A program made the translations under genes and the position numbers. Source: a virus. Taken from it: a DNA stretch of 24,624 nucleotides. Where the stretch lies: the IMG/VR virus record IMGVR_UViG_3300031803_000009, positions 1 through 24,624 of that record; one strand, written 5' to 3'. The notes beneath the pieces are model-generated. The model was not told the DNA's origin. It ran no database searches and was given only the letters and a program-made list of their open reading frames with translations. Positions 6,488 through 12,502 of this stretch are shown piece by piece (position 1 is the first letter of the stretch; every line of letters begins with the position of its first letter).

Positions 6488-6526
6488 GAGGGGGAGAGTG
6501 TTAAAACTCTCTCCCTCATTTTTTTT
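6488..6526 (+). terminator. rho-independent terminator after gp32
   Basis: GAGGGGGAGAGT (6488-6499) pairs over 12 positions (one G-T) with ACTCTCTCCCTC (6506-6517), loop GTTAAA, followed by A and eight T (6519-6526). It ends the rightward transcript just before the convergent tape-measure gene, whose stop codon lies 7 bases beyond the T-run. Confidence 0.9.
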
Positions 6527-6532
6527 GTTTTT

Positions 6533-8569
6533 TTAAGATGACGTAAAGGCATCTGCGCCTTCAAAGGAACTACCACCTTTGGTAGTATCTCTTTGGGCAG
6601 CCATCACCACTTGCCCTGATGAGTTGGTGTTCGTTACATTGTTAGTCTGAGGTGCGTTCATCACGACTGGTGCCGCGCCGGCTGCTTCGTTTTCTGATTT
6701 TTGAAGTGCCTGTTCTTTGAGTACCTTGTCTACTTTGTCATCTGTTGGCACGGGTTCAAAGTCTCCTCCCGGCATAGCCGCTCTTGCCTGGCCACGGGCT
6801 CTATCTATTTGGGCTTCTTCATCACGAATCTTTTTCAGTGCGGCAGGATCGTCTTGCGCCTCAAGGAATTCTTTTAGTTTTTCTGGGGTCCGGTATTCCT
6901 CTCCAGTTTTTGCTTTATATGCCATCTTGGCGGAACGGCGGGCAGACCCCATCAATGAATGCTTTGAGAGCATCGGATTTTTCTCTATGGCGGCTTCCTC
7001 GTCCCCAAGAAGGATAGCCCGGTCTTGCTCGCTTAATTCACCGAACTTGTCAATACTTGCATCTTCATCCACCCCATCGCCTTTGGGCTTGTCATCGCCG
7101 CCGCGCTTGAAGAGGCCACCCAGCTTGCCCAGGGCGCCGGCGATCATTCCGCCACCCTTGCTGAGAGTAGCCATAATATTTTCCAATGTGAAAATACCTT
7201 TAATTGTCTCCCACACTTCTGATAAGGTTTCTTTAAACGTTACCCATAGTTCAGTGAACTTGTCGCTGATAGCAGTAAACGCTTCTCGGACCCCTCCGGA
7301 AAGGTCAAAGTCAAAATCACCCACCGCAGCAGCAGCGTCTTCAGCACCGAAGAATCTTAATACTGACTCCACAAGGCCTTTGATCCAATTCAAAGGAGCG
7401 TCGATTATATTTTCGATATAACCTTCTACCATTTGAATCATTCCTTCTACAAAACCTCCTTCTTGAAACCCTTTAATAAAATCTTGTACTGCCGTGAAGG
7501 GAGCCGCGATAAAGGCAATTACTGGGTCTATAAAATCTAATAATTTTCCAAATAAACCAGAGAAGTCAAATTCAAATGCATCTAATTCCTTTGAAAATTC
7601 ATCGAAACCTAGGAACCCTGCTATCCATGAAATCATATCTTTAATAAGATTTAGAGGCATGTCAATTAAACTATCCACTACATTCATAAGTCCAGATTTT
7701 ATGCTCTCGACAATATTGCCTTCCTTCTTAAATTCATCAACAAAACCTGAGATGAATGAGAAAATACCCATAATAATAGTAATAGGTAGAAACATTTTTG
7801 CAAATATTTTACTAGCTGCTTTACTAAAGTTCCAAAGCCCTTTGATGATCTTTATTATCGGACCAAGAAATTTTAGTATTGAGGTCATCATCGTGCCCAT
7901 GATGCCACCCTGTTCTTCTGCCTCTTCCTCTTCTTCTGCTGGTGCTGCTCCTGGTGCTCCACCCTTCCCTTTTGCTGCCCGGGCCGCTTCTCGTTTTTCT
8001 TCAATTGCTTTTAATTTAGCGGTAGGATCTACCTTTTCGCGGATTTTTCTAAAGCCTGCAAATTTACCGTCAATTTTCATCTGTCCTTGTGGTGCACCTC
8101 GTTCCCCAGGCGCGCCGCCTATCTGCCCTCCCCCTGGCATCCCCCCACTCGCCTCCCTGGCTTGTTTAAATATTTTACCTAACCACTCTTGGGTTTTTTC
8201 TACGGCTCTTTCTACAGCAAAAATAGAATCACGAATATCTTCTAAGATAGTTTCTAGATTTTCAAGGCCAAGCATACTACCCAAAGCACTCAAACCTTCG
8301 GCCGATTCATCCAATTTATCAGAAGATTCGGAAAGGTCTTTCCCAGCCTCTTTAAGTTTTTTGTCTGGCTTATCGTCATCGCCACCAAACATTGTTCCCA
8401 TAGCTGCCGCAGCCGCCATGACCACCGGAGGAGCATTTAATGTTTGTAGAGGATTGCCTAGAGCAGCCCCGGCAGCCTTCAAAGGCTCCATTGCAGGACC
8501 CATTGTTTCTTGAATGAATCCTGTACCTGCTTCTACGGTACTGCCTGTTGTTGGTAGTGCTACTGCCAT
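6533..8569 (-). CDS. tape-measure-like tail protein
   Basis: This 678-residue protein starts directly after the gp51 stop (TAA then ATG), the place where a tape measure follows its chaperones. It is Ala/Gly-rich with a long helical N-terminus (70-140) and Gly/Pro-rich linkers (142-165, 200-212). An acidic run of Glu (212-219) precedes hydrophobic membrane-like segments around 226-278 and 290-360. A helical repeat unit occurs twice (about 299-340 and 386-427). Such mixed helical/hydrophobic architecture is typical of tape measures. By the usual ~0.15 nm per residue, 678 residues would fit a tail near 100 nm, as in T4 (gp29, 590 residues). I see no clear sequence identity to T4 gp29, so the call rests on position and composition. 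Confidence 0.65.
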   Translation of the reverse strand: MAVALPTTGSTVEAGTGFIQETMGPAMEPLKAAGAALGNPLQTLNAPPVVMAAAAAMGTMFGGDDDKPDKKLKEAGKDLSESSDKLDESAEGLSALGSMLGLENLETILEDIRDSIFAVERAVEKTQEWLGKIFKQAREASGGMPGGGQIGGAPGERGAPQGQMKIDGKFAGFRKIREKVDPTAKLKAIEEKREAARAAKGKGGAPGAAPAEEEEEAEEQGGIMGTMMTSILKFLGPIIKIIKGLWNFSKAASKIFAKMFLPITIIMGIFSFISGFVDEFKKEGNIVESIKSGLMNVVDSLIDMPLNLIKDMISWIAGFLGFDEFSKELDAFEFDFSGLFGKLLDFIDPVIAFIAAPFTAVQDFIKGFQEGGFVEGMIQMVEGYIENIIDAPLNWIKGLVESVLRFFGAEDAAAAVGDFDFDLSGGVREAFTAISDKFTELWVTFKETLSEVWETIKGIFTLENIMATLSKGGGMIAGALGKLGGLFKRGGDDKPKGDGVDEDASIDKFGELSEQDRAILLGDEEAAIEKNPMLSKHSLMGSARRSAKMAYKAKTGEEYRTPEKLKEFLEAQDDPAALKKIRDEEAQIDRARGQARAAMPGGDFEPVPTDDKVDKVLKEQALQKSENEAAGAAPVVMNAPQTNNVTNTNSSGQVVMAAQRDTTKGGSSFEGADAFTSS

Positions 8570-8761
8570 TTATCTACTCTTCTTCTTATTCTCTATTCGT
8601 TCGTTTTCTTCTGCAATCCATTCCATTAACAATGCAATATAAATTTCTCTTTCCCAGGGTATCATTTCTTCTAGCTCAGTCAGGCTATATTTGTGATGTT
8701 GCATCAATGAAAAATTAACCCGATAGTAATTAATCAATGTTTCATGACTGAGCCCTATCCA
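8570..8761 (-). CDS. 51: gp51-like hub assembly factor, probably made as a -1 frameshift extension of gp26
   Basis: The frame from TGG (8761-8759) to TAA (8572-8570) encodes 63 residues and is open from the slippery site of gp26. Its core HHKYSLTELEEMIPWEREIY matches gp51-type proteins of T4-like phages. In T4, gp51 and gp26 are needed for baseplate hub assembly. There is no good independent start before the conserved part: the only nearby ATG (residue 20) has no ribosome-binding site, and the 19 preceding codons look coding (GLSHETLINYYRVNFSL). This supports production as a gp26-gp51 fusion of 302 residues, like lambda gpG-T. Independent initiation at the ATG is the alternative. Confidence 0.75.
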   Translation of the reverse strand, partial: WIGLSHETLINYYRVNFSLMQHHKYSLTELEEMIPWEREIYIALLMEWIAEENERIENKKKSR

Positions 8762-9477
8762 AAAAAATTCTGCATTCCCTCGATTTCTACTTCGTTATCC
8801 TTTTTGCATTTGTTACAAATTAATGTGTCTTTGTATTTCACCTTTGGCATTGTATCGAAGAATGCCTTAATTTTCCCGAATTGGTCCTGAGTTAATCCTT
8901 CTAAAAATTCTGCGGTTTCAGATTTATCGGTATCCTTCATTTTATATACAGCATTTTCGTCATAGATAGATTCCATACATTCTATAATGACCTCTAATAT
9001 ATCATCAACACTATCAGTATCGAAATTTTGATCTATGATAGTTTCAAGGTCGGGGTATTTCATCGTAATGCCAATGGTATTTGTCAAGTCGATTTTGCTG
9101 GTATGTTTAGGATCTTTTGTCACCTTTACATCATCAATATTAACCGTGAAATTAATTACATTGTCGCAGGCTGTTTTTCCCTTTTTATTTTTACATTTAT
9201 AGGTTAAGTCAATTGTTTCTCCAATAGATTTTGCTCTTAGTAATATGAAAAAATATTCAAGGTCAAAAGGTGCCAGTGCATCCACATCAATATCATCTAG
9301 ACAACAATTATTGATGGTTTGTTTTAAGGCAAGGGCCATTTCATTCTTGTCTTTGCCTTCCATTGCCATTAACAATATTTTTTCTTCTTTTACTAAAAAT
9401 GGTCGATATTTAACCTTTTGTTCTGTTGACGGAATTGTCATTTCAAATGTGGGTACGTTAATCTTAGGTAGTGCCAT
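8755..9477 (-). CDS. 26: gp26-like baseplate hub/tail assembly chaperone
   Basis: The 240-residue protein has the T4 gp26 (baseplate protein) signature: KYRPFLVKEEKILLMAME (23-40), PFDLEYFFILLRAKSIGE (70-87), KYPDLETIID (140-149), and a C-terminal CNKCKKDNEVEIEGMQNFFG. The two C-x2-C and C-x8-C pairs (95/104 and 221/224) could bind a metal. In T4, gp26 acts with gp51 and gp28/29 in building the central hub. By position between tube and tape measure it equals the G-type tail assembly chaperone. The ribosome-binding site GGAG lies upstream with 9 bases of spacing. Its last codons run through a T7 tract where a -1 shift would extend it into gp51. Confidence 0.8.
   Translation of the reverse strand: MALPKINVPTFEMTIPSTEQKVKYRPFLVKEEKILLMAMEGKDKNEMALALKQTINNCCLDDIDVDALAPFDLEYFFILLRAKSIGETIDLTYKCKNKKGKTACDNVINFTVNIDDVKVTKDPKHTSKIDLTNTIGITMKYPDLETIIDQNFDTDSVDDILEVIIECMESIYDENAVYKMKDTDKSETAEFLEGLTQDQFGKIKAFFDTMPKVKYKDTLICNKCKKDNEVEIEGMQNFFG
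8761..8781 (-). promoter_or_regulatory. probable programmed -1 ribosomal frameshift site
   Basis: On the minus strand the gp26 codons read AAT TTT TTT GGA TAG. The heptamer T-TTT-TTT (8767-8761) has the X-XXY-YYZ form with tRNA-Phe re-pairing perfectly after a -1 slip. A Shine-Dalgarno-like GAGGGA (8781-8776) lies 8 bases upstream, near the spacing that stimulates -1 shifting in E. coli dnaX. Shifting skips the TAG and enters the gp51 frame. Confidence 0.7.
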
Positions 9478-9505
9478 AATTTATCATCTCCATTATGTTT
9501 ACATG

Positions 9506-10195
9506 TTAAAGTATATTACTAAGAAAGTTTCCTGCTTTCTTAACTTTGGTCATAAATTGACCATCGGCTCGACTCACAACTGCGACTCCAAAATCGTCTA
9601 TTGCTCCTGTTATATCGAAGTTTGGATATAGGCTGTTGATTGACAAATTGTTTCCAAACGGGGAAAATGGTATTTGTTGTATATGCCATTTGCGATATGC
9701 AAAAGTGACATTTAAATTATGAAACGTATTTGTGCTTGACCAATCAAGGGCAAGGGGCGCAACTATTATAGGATAGGCGTCAATAAATTTACAGGCATAA
9801 ATAATATTTTGTTGGTCATCATATTGTTCAATTTCAATATCTGCAACATATTGGTCAAAATAATTTACTCGCCCTGTCCCTGTTTTAATAATTGAATCTT
9901 GCCATTCTTCAAAAAGGTCTCGGGGAAATAGATTTTTGTTTGTGCAGTATATTCCTAACTGAAGGTCATCATAGATTGAATTATAAGGAGCCTTGCGAAT
10001 TGGCCCGTGTGTTCTAATGTCGTTTGTGGCTAATGCTCTTCCGGGAATGATAGCCTGATTGCAGAGCATAGATATAGCCTGCGCCGTGCTATTTTTTAAT
10101 ACTCCTCCTGTGATGAGTACCCTAAATTTATTAGGTTGAGCAAGGCCTCCTTGCTTATTGATTTCGCTTTTAAACCCGTTTATATTAAATGGCAT
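9506..10195 (-). CDS. gp19/gp54-family tail tube protein
   Basis: The 229-residue protein has the conserved outline of T4-like tube proteins: a start near KQGGLAQPNKFRV, the LCNQAIIPGRALATNDIRTH block (44-63), LFEEWQ, NYFDQYVADIEIEQYD, and NVTFAYRKW. The gp19 tube, gp54 tube initiator and gp48 cap share this fold. It is longer than T4 gp19 (163) and shorter than gp54 (320). As the gene lies directly before gp26/gp51/tape measure and near gp4, gp54 or a tube paralogue both remain possible. Its ATG abuts the stop of the upstream gene, with GGAAA as ribosome-binding site. A TATAAATA box on this strand lies ~180 bases upstream inside the preceding gene, suggesting its own late promoter. Confidence 0.75.
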   Translation of the reverse strand: MPFNINGFKSEINKQGGLAQPNKFRVLITGGVLKNSTAQAISMLCNQAIIPGRALATNDIRTHGPIRKAPYNSIYDDLQLGIYCTNKNLFPRDLFEEWQDSIIKTGTGRVNYFDQYVADIEIEQYDDQQNIIYACKFIDAYPIIVAPLALDWSSTNTFHNLNVTFAYRKWHIQQIPFSPFGNNLSINSLYPNFDITGAIDDFGVAVVSRADGQFMTKVKKAGNFLSNIL

Positions 10196-10840
10196 TTATT
10201 TTCCGCCCCGATTCATTATTTGTTGACGACTTTTCATCCAAACTTCTGTTTTTCTAGAGTTTTGAAATCTTTCTAGTGGTAAAAATAGAGCAATATCCCA
10301 CTCTTCTTTACTTAACTGTATCATCCGTGACCTCATATTTGAAAACTTGTATTGTTTTAAACAGGGTCTAAAGTATTTATACTTTGCAAACCGCGATAGC
10401 CTACTGTAGTTTATCTTTCTCCAGTCTAGCTTGCCTTCTTGAGATTGTTCTGAACGGTCTGCTGCGTCTGGAGTCTGTCTTACCAAATCAAGGAGGCGGT
10501 CCATAAAAATGGCTCGTAACTTCCAATCTAGATAATGGAAGTTAATAGCCAAAAAACCTTCGTTTGTTAATTCGATGGGTACGACAAGGGGAAATGCATC
10601 CCAGAAGGGAAGATTATCTTTACCTTCTGCTTCATAAAAGAAATAATACATATTTCCGAGAAGGCGTCTTCGTAGGGTATAATGTTTATGTCGTTCTTTT
10701 GCAGACCATACTTGACGAGGAGTTGTTCTTGTTCGTCTAGCTTTTTGTTGAAACCATCTTGTGGCCTGCCGGGTTTCTCTAGGAAGAGTTCCTTTTGCTG
10801 CGCCTTCTTCTAGAATTTTTTGAAATACCATTTTTGCCAT
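10196..10840 (-). CDS. conserved T4-like phage protein of unknown function
   Basis: The protein (214 residues from this start) has a very basic N-terminus (TRQATRWFQQKARRTRTTPR). A block follows, YYFFYEAEGKDNLPFWDAFPLVVPIEL, GFLAINFHYLDWKLRAIFMDRLLD. I recognise this block as recurring in marine T4-like phages, but I cannot assign a T4 number. It lies between gp4 and a tube protein, so a head-completion or tail/DNA-end role is possible. Starts at 10858, 10840 and 10831 are all possible. 10840 is preferred because AGGA lies 11 bases upstream, but even so the gene overlaps gp4 by 62 bases, which is long for a phage. Confidence 0.6.
   Translation of the reverse strand: MAKMVFQKILEEGAAKGTLPRETRQATRWFQQKARRTRTTPRQVWSAKERHKHYTLRRRLLGNMYYFFYEAEGKDNLPFWDAFPLVVPIELTNEGFLAINFHYLDWKLRAIFMDRLLDLVRQTPDAADRSEQSQEGKLDWRKINYSRLSRFAKYKYFRPCLKQYKFSNMRSRMIQLSKEEWDIALFLPLERFQNSRKTEVWMKSRQQIMNRGGK
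10374..10381 (-). promoter_or_regulatory. T4-type late promoter box TATAAATA (minus strand)
   Basis: An exact TATAAATA reads leftward inside the 220-residue-class gene, about 180 bases before the tube gene start. It could raise expression of tube, gp26/51 and tape measure. The exact match is certain and its use is inferred. Confidence 0.5.
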
Positions 10841-11297
10841 ATAAGTATTTATCCTCATTGAGGAGTTTTATGCCTAAGTCTTTGAGAGTATCTTCTGTCC
10901 AGATTTGAAACTCCCAACCTCGGTCCTTTGCATATTCTTCGGCATAGGTCCATTTAGATATGTTCATGCCATAGGCCATCATTTCTGAGATATATTTTCG
11001 TGTGACACGAGCCTTCTTTTTTGGGGGCTTGGTTTGGCGTTTAGGTTTAATTTCGGCCAGAATTGTGTTACCATTATTGAATGTGATTTTTAGGTCAACG
11101 AAGTATCTGTGCATTTTACCGTCTGTTGCCGATTTGTAGGGAACAACCACCGATTCGCTCGACCAAGATTTGATGTCAGAATTGGTGTCGCACCATTTGA
11201 ATGTTTGTCGTTCCCATAGAGAACGATAGACAATTTTGGTGGGGTCACCGTCATATTTGTCGCGATTTTTTGGGCGCCATTTGCCTTTATAACTCAT
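10779..11297 (-). CDS. 4: gp4-like head completion nuclease-fold protein
   Basis: The 172-residue protein matches T4 gp4 (150 residues): YDGDPTKIVYRSLWERQTFKW (T4 YDGDVNKIIYRSMWELKCFMW), then SESVVVPYKSATDGKMHRYF (T4 SEEIVVPYVSPVDNRVHRYF). The residues E29, D68 and E82-x-K84 (AEIKP) form the catalytic pattern of a TnsA/PD-(D/E)XK nuclease fold. In T4, gp4 is needed to finish the filled head before tail joining. The C-terminus is a basic RRRRSKR tail that overlaps the start of the next gene. No Shine-Dalgarno and no late box for this strand are visible in the 51-base divergent gap. Confidence 0.88.
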   Translation of the reverse strand: MSYKGKWRPKNRDKYDGDPTKIVYRSLWERQTFKWCDTNSDIKSWSSESVVVPYKSATDGKMHRYFVDLKITFNNGNTILAEIKPKRQTKPPKKKARVTRKYISEMMAYGMNISKWTYAEEYAKDRGWEFQIWTEDTLKDLGIKLLNEDKYLYGKNGISKNSRRRRSKRNSS

Positions 11298-11306
11298 GGT
11301 ATTATG

Positions 11307-11314
11307 TATAAATA
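11307..11314 (+). promoter_or_regulatory. T4-type late promoter TATAAATA for the baseplate operon
   Basis: An exact TATAAATA lies in the divergent gap, 34 bases before the gp48 ATG, correctly oriented for the rightward gp48-gp53-hub-spike operon. It fits the presence of a gp33-like co-activator. The gp48 ribosome-binding site AAAGGAAA follows. Confidence 0.8.
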
Positions 11315-11348
11315 GTGATGTCTAAACTTTTAATAAAAGGAAATTAAT

Positions 11349-12500
11349 ATGACCATACGCGATGCCATTGACCCCGGAGGTCACTATACTGTTCCAACAC
11401 CCGGTGATCCTGCGCCCAACCCAAGCGGGGCTCCTGATGGGCCTTTAGGTTCTTTGTATGCGGACAAATATAGAGACATATTTCTTCAGTATCCATTAAA
11501 TCTTGAATCGGCCGAAGAAAATCATTGGGTTCGTTTTGATATTAAAGCTCTACTCGGCGCGCAAATTAAGCAGGATGAGCAGAGGTCTGTTCTTGCGGGC
11601 CACGGGTTTGCCGGAGGGCTTGGTGGTGGTGGTGGCGGAGGTTCATTTCTCGACCGTGTTGTATCAGGCACAGCCGAAAGGGTTTCGGCTCTTGTGACAA
11701 CTGCATTACTGGCTCCTGTTAATATTGCAAAATCTGTTGTGAATGAATATTTAAATGACCTTCCTCCTGTGTTGGGGGGTGTTGGTCGAGAATTTCTTGG
11801 TGGATTTACTAGTAAAGGTAAAGCAAGAGGTTTGGGGTCGATTATGATTTATTCTCCACACACACGCCAAGAAAATCTTAAATTTAATTGGAAAGGCGAA
11901 TCTCTTGGGCAAGTTGGTGCTGCGGTCAAAGCAGCAGGAGGTTCTGGCCGTGCGATTGGCGATATAATGCGTGGCGATAGTGAAACCGTCTCTGCTCTAA
12001 TGAGAAATTCGGGTGTGTTGGCTGAAGGGGCATTCGCTAAATTGGCTGGGTCTGCTTTGGGAGCAAATGCAGATGCTCTCGTCTCACTAACATATAAATC
12101 TAAGGGTCAGGCAATAAATCCACACTTAGAAATGTTTTTTGAGAATGTGGACTTTCGTACATTTACGTTTGATTTTAAACTGGCTCCCAGAAATGCTTCT
12201 GAAGCTAAGGTAATTAGAGAAATAGTGAATTTATTTAAGTATGCAGCAGCTCCGGCATATGAGGGAAATTCTCCTGGCGGAGTCTTTTTTGTTTATCCCA
12301 ACGTATTTGAAACTACGTTTTTTAATGAAGACCAAACACACAAAATTGCTCAATCTGCATTAACAAGCGTGAGCGTAAATTATACAGCTTCTGGAATAAA
12401 CAGTACATTTTATGATAATTATCCATTAGAAACTCAACTCAATTTAACTTTTACTGAACTTGAAATTATGCATAAGGGTAAAATTGACCAGGGATATTAA
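11349..12500 (+). CDS. 48: gp48-like tail tube cap / baseplate protein
   Basis: The 383-residue protein carries the gp48/gp54 C-terminal signature: NPHLEMFFENVDFRTFTFDF, then KLAPRNASEAKVIREIVNLFKYAAAP, GGVFFVYPNVFETTFF, VSVNYTASGINSTFYD and LNLTFTELEIMHKGKI. In T4, gp48 sits on the hub and starts the tube. Length is close to T4 gp48 (364). A short poly-Gly linker (GLGGGGGGG, around residue 95) separates a Pro-rich N-terminus from a hydrophobic helical middle (TERVSALVTTALLAPVNIA). It is the first gene of the late operon, directly after a TATAAATA promoter, with ribosome-binding site AAAGGAAA. Confidence 0.82.
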   Translation: MTIRDAIDPGGHYTVPTPGDPAPNPSGAPDGPLGSLYADKYRDIFLQYPLNLESAEENHWVRFDIKALLGAQIKQDEQRSVLAGHGFAGGLGGGGGGGSFLDRVVSGTAERVSALVTTALLAPVNIAKSVVNEYLNDLPPVLGGVGREFLGGFTSKGKARGLGSIMIYSPHTRQENLKFNWKGESLGQVGAAVKAAGGSGRAIGDIMRGDSETVSALMRNSGVLAEGAFAKLAGSALGANADALVSLTYKSKGQAINPHLEMFFENVDFRTFTFDFKLAPRNASEAKVIREIVNLFKYAAAPAYEGNSPGGVFFVYPNVFETTFFNEDQTHKIAQSALTSVSVNYTASGINSTFYDNYPLETQLNLTFTELEIMHKGKIDQGY

Positions 12501-12502
12501 AC

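Noticed and set aside
6717-7421. 234-codon + strand frame
   Set aside because: Same shadow effect. The leftward frame has the coherent protein and the start next to the gp51 stop.
7494-8513. 339-codon open frame on the + strand opposite the tape-measure gene
   Set aside because: It is the shadow of the Ala/Gly/Ser-rich leftward gene: Ser/Pro/Ala-rich translation, no ribosome-binding site, no family signal.
12093-12100. TATAAATC, near match to the late promoter, inside gp48
   Set aside because: Last base deviates, and it sits mid-gene with no downstream start at a fitting distance.
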